From positions 1-17,185 of the forward strand of contig JAAEPJ010000238.1 in NCBI GenBank assembly GCA_024222485.1: DNA of 17,185 nt, written 5' to 3'. A program made the position numbers and the translations under genes. Source of the stretch: a bacterium (lineage in GTDB: Bacteria > RUG730 > JAAEPJ01). Below the pieces are notes generated by a model, which was not told the origin of the DNA, did no database searches, and saw nothing but the letters and a program-made list of their open reading frames with translations. This document shows, in pieces, positions 6,252-13,974 of this stretch; positions within the stretch are counted from its first letter, which is position 1; every line of letters begins with the position of its first letter.

Positions 6252-8645
6252 ATGAAAAGTTTTAATTATGATTATATTGAAAAGAATATTTTGCCGCTAG
6301 TTGAGCGTCCTTCTCGGTATACTGGCATTGAATTTAAAAAATATTTAAAGCAGGAAAATAATAGTCAAGTCAAAATATGTCTTATTTTTCCCGATCTATA
6401 TGAGATAGGGATGTCGTACCTTGGGATTAAGTTACTGTTTCATTATTTAAACAGGTTTGATGATATTTTCGTTGATGTTGCTTTTATGCCTAAGGATGAT
6501 TATGCCGAGGCACTGAAGAAGAATGGCTTTACCTTGCATTCTTTGGCTTATCACAAACCACTTAAAGACTTTGATTTACTTGGATTTTCTTTGAACTATG
6601 AGCTATGTTATACCAATATTCTGGCTATTTTAGAATACGCAGGGATTGATGTTGATACGGCTAAGCGTAGTCCGCAAGATCCTCTTGTTCTTGCTGGCGG
6701 GTGTTGTACGACTAGCCCCAAACCATTGGAGAAATTTATTGACGCTTTTGTTGTCGGTGAAGGGGAAGAAGTTTTAGTCGAGATTTGTCAGTCTTTGCAA
6801 AATGAGAAGGGAGGCTCTTTGCAAGCTTTTTCTCAGATTTCTGGAGTTTATGTTCCCAGCTTGTATCATGGTGAGACAGTTCGCCCGCGTTATATTAAAA
6901 ATTTGGATGATAATTTTTATCCTACAGATATTGTAACTCCCTATGTGGGTGTTGTTCATTCTCATAATGCTATTGAGGTGCAGCGTGGTTGTTATCGGTC
7001 TTGTAAATTTTGTAATGCAAGTTTTATTAATCGCCCTGTTAGAATGCGAAGTGCAAAAGAGATTCAGCGTTTAATTAGTGAAACGACTGTTAAATCTGGG
7101 GCGACAGATATTTCTTTACTTTCTTTATCTGTTATTGACCATCCTGAGATTGAAGATATTCTAAAATGGTTTGTTGACCACTATTCTGACAAGAATTGTT
7201 CAATTTCTTTGCCATCATTGCGTTGTGACAAATTTTCGATTGAGCTTGCAGACTTAGTTAATAGAAATAAAAAATCATCTCTTACCTTTGCCCCAGAAGC
7301 TGGTTCACAAAGAATGCGTGATATTATTGGCAAAAATGTTTCTGAGGAAGATATTTTTGCAGCTGTAAGGGGGGCGGTAGATTCTGGCTGGAAATTAGTT
7401 AAACTGTATTTTATGTATGGTTTGCCTGGGGAGACAATGGAAGATATTGAAGCGATTGTTAAACTTATGAGATCATTAAAACAAGAATTTAAGAAGATGT
7501 GCTTTAATGTGGGGATTTCGTCGTTTGTTCCTAAGCCGCACACTCCTTTTGCTTGGGCAAGGCAAGAGGGGTTTGAATCTTTGATGTTGAAGAAAAACTA
7601 TATTATTCAAAGCTTGAGAAAAATTGCACAGGTTAAACACTCTAATATTGAGAGTAGTTTAGTCGAGGGTTTGCTTTGTCGTGGAGGAGATGTGGCAGGT
7701 CTAGTTATTGAAAGTGCTTACAAAAGAGGGGCTAAGTTTGATCAGTGGAAAGAGACTTTTAATTATGAAATTTGGCTTGAAGCCGCTAAAGATGTTGGCA
7801 TCGACTTGGAAAAATATGTAACGCGTGAGATGGCAGGAGAAAAATTTTGGAATATGATTGACTGTGGTATTCAAGATGAACTTTTGCAGCGAATGGCGGA
7901 TAAAGTTGTGCCATATCAAGGCCGTAAAGTAAAAGATGACAGCTCTTCAAAATTAGAGAAAACAAAGCCTGAGGAAAGAAAGTATTGTATGAGTGAAGAG
8001 AAATTTAGGTATAGGATTAAATATCGAAAAGATTATTCTATTCGTTTTATGTCACATCTTGAGATGCTTGAACTCTTGAAAAAATCATTCGTTCGTTCCC
8101 AGTTGCCACTTGTTTTTTCTAAAGGGTTTAACCCTTTACCTAAGATTTCATGTGCATCCCCCTTATCGGTTGGCTTTGTTGGAGAGGAAGAATTTGTTGA
8201 CCTTGAGCTTTATAAAGATTTAGAAAATAAGGTTGTGCAGGATATCTTGAATAAGCACATGTATGCCGATATTAAAATCATCGGCGTTAGGCAGGTTGAT
8301 TTAAAAGCATTGTCCTTAGAAAAAAGTTTACGGATTATGGAATATGAGATTGTTCTAGACCGAGAGTGCCCGAGTTATGAAGAATTTTTAAATGCTGAAG
8401 TTTTTATCAGGGATAATTTATTTAGAAAAAGTGTGCAGTCCGTTAACCTTAAAAAGATTGTTTATAGCTTAGAAGTTCAAAAAAATATTCTTAAAATTAT
8501 TTTAAATACTAATGAACGCTTTGTCAGTTTATGGCCGGCTGTGCGTGAAATTTTTGGTATTAGTGAAAATGAATTTAAAAAAGCATTAATTACGCGTAAG
8601 AAATTTTGGTTGGGTAATGGTTTTGGTCCGCTTGTAGAAGTTTAG
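6252..8645 (+). CDS. B12-binding-like radical SAM protein fused to DUF2344 (TIGR03960-TIGR03936 type)
   Basis: A protein of about 797 residues joining two conserved modules. The N-terminal 200 residues resemble the cobalamin-binding-type fold before radical SAM enzymes (LIFPDLYEIGMSYLGIK, LAGGCCTT, FVVGEGEE). Then comes the radical SAM core with CYRSCKFC, whose three Cys (C247, C251, C254) bind the [4Fe-4S] cluster. Further conserved stretches are LTFAPEAGSQRMR and KLYFMYGLPGET. From about residue 586 the DUF2344/TIGR03936 module follows (FMSHLEMLELLKKSF, FSKGFNPLPKISCASPLSVG). Substrate and reaction are not established for the family; it commonly sits beside RNase E/G, as here, which suggests a role with RNA or ribosomes. 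Start: ATG 6252 has GGAG at five bases; ATG 6249 and 6207 (AAGG upstream) are alternatives. Confidence 0.9.
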   Translation: MKSFNYDYIEKNILPLVERPSRYTGIEFKKYLKQENNSQVKICLIFPDLYEIGMSYLGIKLLFHYLNRFDDIFVDVAFMPKDDYAEALKKNGFTLHSLAYHKPLKDFDLLGFSLNYELCYTNILAILEYAGIDVDTAKRSPQDPLVLAGGCCTTSPKPLEKFIDAFVVGEGEEVLVEICQSLQNEKGGSLQAFSQISGVYVPSLYHGETVRPRYIKNLDDNFYPTDIVTPYVGVVHSHNAIEVQRGCYRSCKFCNASFINRPVRMRSAKEIQRLISETTVKSGATDISLLSLSVIDHPEIEDILKWFVDHYSDKNCSISLPSLRCDKFSIELADLVNRNKKSSLTFAPEAGSQRMRDIIGKNVSEEDIFAAVRGAVDSGWKLVKLYFMYGLPGETMEDIEAIVKLMRSLKQEFKKMCFNVGISSFVPKPHTPFAWARQEGFESLMLKKNYIIQSLRKIAQVKHSNIESSLVEGLLCRGGDVAGLVIESAYKRGAKFDQWKETFNYEIWLEAAKDVGIDLEKYVTREMAGEKFWNMIDCGIQDELLQRMADKVVPYQGRKVKDDSSSKLEKTKPEERKYCMSEEKFRYRIKYRKDYSIRFMSHLEMLELLKKSFVRSQLPLVFSKGFNPLPKISCASPLSVGFVGEEEFVDLELYKDLENKVVQDILNKHMYADIKIIGVRQVDLKALSLEKSLRIMEYEIVLDRECPSYEEFLNAEVFIRDNLFRKSVQSVNLKKIVYSLEVQKNILKIILNTNERFVSLWPAVREIFGISENEFKKALITRKKFWLGNGFGPLVEV

Positions 8646-8664
8646 TAATTCTTGTATTATTTGT

Positions 8665-8742
8665 AGGAGTCAGTCAAATCTCCAAAAAGGAGGACGTACA
8701 AACCGTATAGGCAAAGCATTGCTTTGTCCAAATGATTTGGAC
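8665..8742 (+). promoter_or_regulatory. Structured leader of the RNase G/E gene: switch-like stems plus two abutting palindromes
   Basis: GGAG (8666-8669) and AAGGAGG (8687-8693) can each pair with the single CTCC at 8680-8683, so two exclusive stems are possible and one of them hides the second purine-rich site. No usable start codon follows that SD within normal spacing. Next come two palindromes sharing one base: CAAAGC-ATT-GCTTTG (8712-8726) and GTCCAAAT-G-ATTTGGAC (8726-8742, perfect). The likely ATG is at 8752, with no clean SD just before it. The pairing is seen in the sequence; regulation is inferred, by analogy with RNase E, which in E. coli feeds back on its own 5' leader. Confidence 0.45.
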
Positions 8743-8751
8743 AAAAAAATT

Positions 8752-10158
8752 ATGAAAAGAAATATTTTAGCAAATTGTGAAGAAGGCGAAATTAAGGTCG
8801 CTATTATTGAGGATGAAGAGGTTACAGAACTTTTTATAGAGCGAGATACAGAAGGGAATAATGTTGGTAATATTTATCTTGCAAAAGTTGAAAATATTTT
8901 GCCAAATCTTGAGGCTATTTTTTTGGATGCTGGTATTGAAAAGTCAGTGTATTTGCCTTTTTCTGAGGTAGTTACCCCTGTTTCAGAGCTTAAAAAAGGT
9001 GATAAACTTATGATTCAGGTGACGAAATCTGAGATTAGTACTAAGGGTGCTAAAGTTACAACTAATGTCTCATTGCCGGGGCGTTATCTTGTCTTTCAGC
9101 CATTTGAGTCAGGTATTGGTGTTTCACGAAATATTCAAGATCAGAAAGAGCGTAGGCGTTTGCGTGAGATTATTCGTGAAAGTCTTGGCAAAAAGGGTGG
9201 AATGATTGTCCGAACGGAAGGGGCTGGTGCAGAAAAAGCTTATTTTGAGCAAGAAATTAAATATTTAAATAGTATTTGGCAATCTATTAGAGATAAGTTT
9301 GACTCTAACCAAAATGTTTTACTTCTGCATGAAGATTTTAATATCTTGATTAAAATGGTACGCGAAAAACTTACAGATGATGTTGATTTTTTTGCTATTA
9401 ATTCTAGTGAAGAGTATAGTGAAGTTTATAATTTTGTTAATAATATTACTCCTGAACATGCAAAAAAGATTGTTCTTTATGAAAATGGGAGAAATCCTTT
9501 TGCTGATTATGGGATTGAGTCTATCACTGAAAAAATTATGCGTCAAAAAATTTATTTAAAGTCAGGAGGATACTTAATTATTCAGGAAGCAGAATCTTTA
9601 TGTGCCATTGATGTTAATAGCGGATCAACAAAGGGAGAGAACCTAGAGGCTGTAATTTTAAAGACAAATCTTGAAGCAGTCAAAGAAATAGCCTTACAGC
9701 TCAGGTTGCGTAATATTGGTGGTATTATTGTTATAGATTTTATTGATATGGATAAGGCAGAGCATAAGGATGAGGTGATTAAAGTACTTAAGAAGGCATG
9801 TAAACTTGATAAAGCACGGATTAAGATTTCACCAATTACGGCAATGGGTTTAGTAGAGATGACTCGTCAACGAAAGAGTGAAAGTATCATGAGTTATCTT
9901 TCTGAAGATTGTCCTTGTTGTTATGGTACGGGGCGAATATATTCAAAGGAATCAGTAATTTTAAAAATTAGGGAAGATTTAAAGGAGTTTACTGATTTGA
10001 CAAAAAATCATGAAGTTACTATTTATTTGCATCCACGATTTGAGAAATTTTTGAATAAGAGAAGGGTGAATTTTTTAAAAAAAGATATTTTAGATAAGCT
10101 TGTGTTTTCTTATGACCATGCTGTTTCGCCTCAAAAATATGAAATTATAGTTGAGTAG
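8752..10158 (+). CDS. rng: Ribonuclease G/E family endoribonuclease
   Basis: Single-strand-specific endoribonuclease for rRNA maturation and mRNA decay. The 468-residue protein is close to RNase G (about 490) and lacks the long C-terminal scaffold of RNase E. In order: N-terminal MKRNILANCEEGEIKVAIIE, S1 domain (about 36-120, GNIYLAKVENILPNLEAIFLD...YLPFSEV), a 5'-sensor/RNase H-like region (SLPGRYLVFQP, GMIVRTEGAGA), then the DNase I-like catalytic part with both metal-binding Asp motifs, CAIDVNSGS and GGIIVIDFIDM. The zinc-link motif CPCC, followed by YGTGRI, is present. I chose ATG 8752 over the upstream TTG at 8719 because family homology begins there, although no strong SD is adjacent. 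It follows the radical SAM gene by about 106 bases holding a structured leader. L21 (rplU), a common downstream partner, is absent. Confidence 0.94.
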   Translation: MKRNILANCEEGEIKVAIIEDEEVTELFIERDTEGNNVGNIYLAKVENILPNLEAIFLDAGIEKSVYLPFSEVVTPVSELKKGDKLMIQVTKSEISTKGAKVTTNVSLPGRYLVFQPFESGIGVSRNIQDQKERRRLREIIRESLGKKGGMIVRTEGAGAEKAYFEQEIKYLNSIWQSIRDKFDSNQNVLLLHEDFNILIKMVREKLTDDVDFFAINSSEEYSEVYNFVNNITPEHAKKIVLYENGRNPFADYGIESITEKIMRQKIYLKSGGYLIIQEAESLCAIDVNSGSTKGENLEAVILKTNLEAVKEIALQLRLRNIGGIIVIDFIDMDKAEHKDEVIKVLKKACKLDKARIKISPITAMGLVEMTRQRKSESIMSYLSEDCPCCYGTGRIYSKESVILKIREDLKEFTDLTKNHEVTIYLHPRFEKFLNKRRVNFLKKDILDKLVFSYDHAVSPQKYEIIVE

Positions 10159-10204
10159 GGTTTCTAATACTTAATAATATATTTTTGGAAATTAAGGAGG
10201 TTTT

Positions 10205-11293
10205 ATGAATAAGACTAAGGAAATACACCCAAATAAAAAATATGCTAATACTAAATTAATTTTAAGTGTTTTTTCTTTTTGTTTTGATTTTATTTTATTG
10301 ATTGTTTTATATTTTTCAGGTTTTACAAGTTTTTTGGCATCAAAGTTTTCTTTTTTAATTTTTGTTTTAATTTTTGATATTATTCTTAAATGTTTTTCTT
10401 TTCCCCTTTCTTTTTATTCAGGGTTTGTATTAGAGCATAAATTTAAGCTTTCTAATCAGACTTTTTTATCGTTTATGAAACAAAAATGTAAATCTGATAT
10501 TTTGGGTATGATTGTTTTTGTTTTTTTTATTTCTATTATTTACTTGTTATTTTATAAAGCCCTGCAGAATTGGTGGTTATTTATTTGGTTAATTTGGAAT
10601 TTTTTTAATATGTTTGTTGCATTTCTTTTCCCTAATTTGATTTTGCCACTTTTTTATAAGTTAACGAAGATTAATGATCCAAAAATTTTGACAGCTATTG
10701 AAGAACTATGTAAGGCAACAGGCTTTAATAAGTTTTCAAGTGATAAGATTTATGCTATTAATCTAGGGAAAGATACTGTTAAGGCGAATGCTGCTGTTAT
10801 TGGATTCGGTAAGACGCGAAAAATTGTTTTGTCAGACACTTTACTTCAAAACTTTAGTGTGGAAGAAATTATGGCTGTTTTAGCACATGAGATTGGACAT
10901 GCTAAGCGAAAACATATTCTTAAGGTTATGCTTAGTTCTTTTGTTGTTTCCTTTGTATTTCTTTGGATTTCACAGGGGTTGCTTGTTAATTTCTTGCAAG
11001 CACTTGGTGTAACAAACTTAATGGATTTGAGTGCTTTACCTCTTGTTCTTTTGTATTTTATTTTAATATTTTTTGTGCTTTCCCCACTACATAACTTTAT
11101 TTCAAGAAAAATGGAAGTGGAGGCTGATGATTTTTCAGTTACTCATTATCCTAAAGAACATTTTATTTCTGCGATGGAAAGGCTTAGTACTCTTAATTTG
11201 GCGGATGATGAGCCGCACCCACTCATTGAGTTTTTGTTATACTCGCATCCTGCCATCAAAAGAAGAATAGATTATGCCAAAAATACGGAATAA
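10205..11293 (+). CDS. M48 family membrane zinc metalloprotease (Ste24/CAAX protease 1-like)
   Basis: A 362-residue polytopic membrane protease. The catalytic zinc motif is HEIGH (228-232) in MAVLAHEIGHAKRKH, and the third ligand E304 lies in RKMEVEADDF, the ExxAD-type motif of Ste24-like enzymes. The preceding ANAAVIGFGKTRKIVLSDTLL is a strong family marker. Hydrophobic stretches at about 18-40, 46-72, 98-118, 122-150, 240-262 and 276-298 are predicted helices. In yeast Ste24 cleaves prenylated CAAX proteins; bacterial homologues lack that substrate and are presumed to serve membrane-protein quality control. Strong SD AAGGAGG five bases before ATG. It overlaps the next gene (dus) by 20 bases, suggesting coupled expression. 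Confidence 0.93.
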   Translation: MNKTKEIHPNKKYANTKLILSVFSFCFDFILLIVLYFSGFTSFLASKFSFLIFVLIFDIILKCFSFPLSFYSGFVLEHKFKLSNQTFLSFMKQKCKSDILGMIVFVFFISIIYLLFYKALQNWWLFIWLIWNFFNMFVAFLFPNLILPLFYKLTKINDPKILTAIEELCKATGFNKFSSDKIYAINLGKDTVKANAAVIGFGKTRKIVLSDTLLQNFSVEEIMAVLAHEIGHAKRKHILKVMLSSFVVSFVFLWISQGLLVNFLQALGVTNLMDLSALPLVLLYFILIFFVLSPLHNFISRKMEVEADDFSVTHYPKEHFISAMERLSTLNLADDEPHPLIEFLLYSHPAIKRRIDYAKNTE

Positions 11294-12284
11294 ATTAGCC
11301 AAAAATGCTATTAATCCTTTAAAGCTTGGTAAAATAGTTTTTAAAAATAATTTGATTTTAGCGCCAATGGCAGGGGTTTGTTTGAAACCGTTTCGGATAG
11401 CCATGAAAAAAATGGGTGCAGGACTTGTCTGTAATGAGATGGTGTCGAGCTATGGGATCTGTTATGAGAATAAAAAAACTTGGCGGATGCTGGATGTTTT
11501 TGATGTAAAAGAAAAACCAGTTAGTGTGCAGGTTTTTGGTGATAAGCCAGAGGTCATTGCTGAGGCAAGTACAAGGCTTGTTGATAAAGGTATTGAGATT
11601 ATTGATATTAATATGGGATGTCCAGCACCAAAGGTTATTAATGGCTGTGCAGGTTCTGCTATTTTAAAAGACCTTGATCAGGTTCGGCAGATTGTCAAGA
11701 AAACGCGTGCAGCGATTGATGTTCCTTTAACTGTTAAGATTCGTGCAGGCTGGGACTTACAATCTGTTAATGCTCCTTTAGTTGCTAAGGTTATTGAGGG
11801 TGAAGGTGCTGATGCCGTTATTTTGCATGCGAGGACTAGGTCCCAGAAGTATAAGGATTTTAATTGGCATTGGATTAAAGAGGTTAAAGATGCAATAAAA
11901 ATTCCTGTTATTGGTAATGGTGAATTGTTCACCCCATATGATGTTGAAAGGATGTTTTTAGAGACAGGGTGTGATGGTTTTATGTTTGGTCGTAGTGCAG
12001 AGACAAATCCTTGGATATTTAAACAAGTTTTAGATTACTTTAATAGCAATAAAACAGATTATTTTAAGGTCACAGATCAAGAAAAGCTTCATTATCTTCT
12101 TGAGTTTGCCCATGATTTTATAAAATATCGAGGGACACAAGGTGCTTTTGAAGTGAGGAAATTTATTGTTTGGCTGACTAAAGGGCTCCCAAATTCTGCC
12201 GAGCTTAGAAAAGATTTATTTGCTATTAAAAATTTAGAAGATATTGAGGTCATTATAACTAAATATCAGAGTTTCGAGGGGTAA
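11274..12284 (+). CDS. dusB: tRNA-dihydrouridine synthase, DusB type
   Basis: FMN-dependent enzyme that reduces specific uridines to dihydrouridine in the D-loop of tRNA, using NADPH. The 336-residue TIM barrel with C-terminal helical domain shows LAPMAGV (FMN-binding, about 29-35), VQVFGD, the catalytic motif DINMGCPAPKV with C116 as the proton donor, LTVKIRAGW with K155, ILHARTRSQKYK, and IGNGELF plus GFMFGRSAETNPWIF for phosphate binding. GCAGSAIL replaces the more common GAGSAL after the catalytic Cys. It starts inside the last codons of the M48 protease gene (20-base overlap) with only a weak purine-rich site, so it probably depends on coupling. Assignment to DusB rather than DusA or DusC rests on overall pattern. 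Confidence 0.93.
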   Translation: MPKIRNKLAKNAINPLKLGKIVFKNNLILAPMAGVCLKPFRIAMKKMGAGLVCNEMVSSYGICYENKKTWRMLDVFDVKEKPVSVQVFGDKPEVIAEASTRLVDKGIEIIDINMGCPAPKVINGCAGSAILKDLDQVRQIVKKTRAAIDVPLTVKIRAGWDLQSVNAPLVAKVIEGEGADAVILHARTRSQKYKDFNWHWIKEVKDAIKIPVIGNGELFTPYDVERMFLETGCDGFMFGRSAETNPWIFKQVLDYFNSNKTDYFKVTDQEKLHYLLEFAHDFIKYRGTQGAFEVRKFIVWLTKGLPNSAELRKDLFAIKNLEDIEVIITKYQSFEG

Positions 12285-12343
12285 GATATTTATATTTTTA
12301 GGTAGTATTCGAAATTTTTTTGATAAATTTCAAGCAGGTATTT

Positions 12344-13081
12344 ATGAAAAAGTTAGTTTATTTTATGATTGTTTTATTCTCAATCAGTCTTTATGCTAAA
12401 GATGAGCCAATTTATCAGGTTTCGACTCTTAATGCACTTTTAGCGGGTAATTATGACGGTTTGATTAAAGTCGAGGATTTTTTAAAGCGTGGGAGTGTGG
12501 GGCTTGGGACTTTTAATGAACTTGATGGGGAGATGATTGTTTTAGATGGCAAATGTTTTAGAGCAAAGGCGATTGGGGAGGTTGTTGAGGTTAAGAAAAA
12601 TGAAACAATTCCTTTTGGTGTTATTACAAATTTTGAGTTAGAAAAACAGCATCATATTGAATACATGATGAACCTTAAAGACCTTAAAGACTTTATTAAT
12701 CCATTATTTATCAATAAAGATGTTTTTTATGTGATCAAGGTTCTAGCTGATTTTAAGTATATTAAATATCGGAGTGTCCCTAAACAAGAGAGACCTTATA
12801 AAAATTTAAGTTTGGTTATTAAGAATGAGCAGGTTATTTTTGAAGAGCAGAATATTGCAGGCACAATAATTGGCTTTTATTTCCCGGAATTTATGAAAGG
12901 GCTTAATGTTGTTGGTTATCATTTCCATTTTCTAAGTGATGATTTAACTAAGGGTGGTCATGTTTTTGATTTTAAAGCTGATAATTTGTTGGTTATTCTT
13001 GATCAAAAAAGGCAGTTCGTTTTAGATTTAGCTGACGGGTCATTTATGGGGGGGCTTAAGATAGATTCTAGTAGTCAATAA
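12344..13081 (+). CDS. Acetolactate decarboxylase with a signal peptide
   Basis: Converts (S)-2-acetolactate to (R)-acetoin and CO2 in the butanediol pathway. Family markers are YQVSTLNALLAGNYDG, GSVGLGTFNELDGEMIVLDG, FGVITNFE, and the zinc-binding GYHFHFLSDDLTKGGHVFDF, whose His at 193, 195 and 206 (from ATG 12344) match the three-His metal site; E63 and R143 fall where family active-site residues lie. Residues 1-18 (MKKLVYFMIVLFSISLYA) form a plausible Sec signal peptide ending in LYA. The mature part starts right before the domain, so the leader is extra. Brevibacillus secretes its enzyme, but many homologues are cytoplasmic. ATG 12344 is preferred to TTG 12320 because AGG precedes it. No acetolactate synthase or acetoin reductase gene is nearby. 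It sits between dusB and recO. Confidence 0.9.
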   Translation: MKKLVYFMIVLFSISLYAKDEPIYQVSTLNALLAGNYDGLIKVEDFLKRGSVGLGTFNELDGEMIVLDGKCFRAKAIGEVVEVKKNETIPFGVITNFELEKQHHIEYMMNLKDLKDFINPLFINKDVFYVIKVLADFKYIKYRSVPKQERPYKNLSLVIKNEQVIFEEQNIAGTIIGFYFPEFMKGLNVVGYHFHFLSDDLTKGGHVFDFKADNLLVILDQKRQFVLDLADGSFMGGLKIDSSSQ

Positions 13082-13143
13082 GGGGCGATTTTTTATGGAA
13101 GGAGTTGGGCTATTAGAGATAAAGGGTATTTTTAGAGTTTATC

Positions 13144-13887
13144 ATGCGTAATTTTAATGTTAAAGCAATTCTTTTAAAAAAGTATAAAGTTAGTGACTCT
13201 GACCTTTCATGTCGAATCCTTACTAAAGAGTTTGGGAAGATTTCAGTTTGGGTTCGGAATGCTCGTACTCATTCGAAAAAATCTAGCATCAATGATAAAT
13301 TAGATTTTTTTGCTATTTATGAAGTTGGTCTTTACAGGAATAATTATAACCGTAAGAATAAAGTTACCAATATTAAACTAGAATCTCCTAATTTAAAGAT
13401 TCGTGCGAGTATCGATAAGTTTGAAGATGCTTCATTTCTTATTAGTTTTGTGGATAGGATTACCAGCGATGAGACTGGGAGTGATTATTTTGCCCAAGTG
13501 ATAAAAATTTTGGAGTTGCTTAATGAGGGTAAGTATGGTTTAGCTGTTGAGATTATTTGTTTTACATTTTTTAAGCTAGCTGGGTATGATTTTATTTTTG
13601 ATGAGTGTGTAAGCTGTCGCTTGAAATTAGATAGGAAAATCAGTAAGGTGAAATTTTCTGCTTCTTGTGGGGGGATTATTTGTAATAATTGTGTAGAAAA
13701 TACTTTTAGCATAGATGGTGAGGTATTGGAGTTTTTTAAGCTTTTAAAAATTTTAGAAATATCGCAGTTGCTATGTATGGCAGATTCGGATTTAGAAAGA
13801 AAGCTTTGTATTCAAAGTATGAAAATATTTAAAGGGAAGCTAAGAGTGATGATTGAGAAAATTTTATTAGCTTTAGATATGACTTAA
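13144..13887 (+). CDS. recO: DNA repair protein RecO
   Basis: RecO binds single-stranded DNA and SSB and, with RecR (and RecF), loads RecA on gapped DNA. The 247 residues fit the family: an N-terminal OB fold (KAILLKKYKVSDSDLSCRILTKEFGKISVWVRNAR), then a helical domain with a zinc-binding cluster of CVSC (155-158) and CGGIICNNC (175-183). The family is poorly conserved in sequence, so the call rests on the N-terminal pattern, the Cys spacing and the length. Ribosome-site candidate AGAG lies about seven bases before the ATG. A possible 18-codon frame (13095-13151) overlaps the start. It precedes the pcrA/uvrD helicase, so two recombination-repair genes are adjacent. Confidence 0.88.
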   Translation: MRNFNVKAILLKKYKVSDSDLSCRILTKEFGKISVWVRNARTHSKKSSINDKLDFFAIYEVGLYRNNYNRKNKVTNIKLESPNLKIRASIDKFEDASFLISFVDRITSDETGSDYFAQVIKILELLNEGKYGLAVEIICFTFFKLAGYDFIFDECVSCRLKLDRKISKVKFSASCGGIICNNCVENTFSIDGEVLEFFKLLKILEISQLLCMADSDLERKLCIQSMKIFKGKLRVMIEKILLALDMT

Positions 13888-13943
13888 TTAATATTGTAAT
13901 AACATATTAGAAAATAAAAGTAGCTGCCTGAATGGAAGAATTC

Positions 13944-13973
13944 AAGGAATAAATACTAGATAAGGAATAAATA
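13944..13973 (+). repeat. Duplicated ribosome-binding module before the helicase gene
   Basis: The 12-mer AAGGAATAAATA occurs at 13944-13955 and again at 13962-13973, an 18-bp period. The second copy ends one base before the ATG at 13975 and places AAGGAA at suitable SD spacing. The first copy is followed by CTAGAT and has no start codon. It looks like a small local duplication. Confidence 0.6.
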
Positions 13974-13974
13974 A

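Noticed and set aside
8719-8751. Upstream TTG start for the RNase G/E gene
   Set aside because: The added residues are encoded by the palindromic leader and homology begins at ATG 8752.
12320-12343. Upstream TTG start for the acetolactate decarboxylase
   Set aside because: It would add eight residues before the natural Met-Lys-Lys of a signal peptide, and AGG precedes the ATG at 12344.
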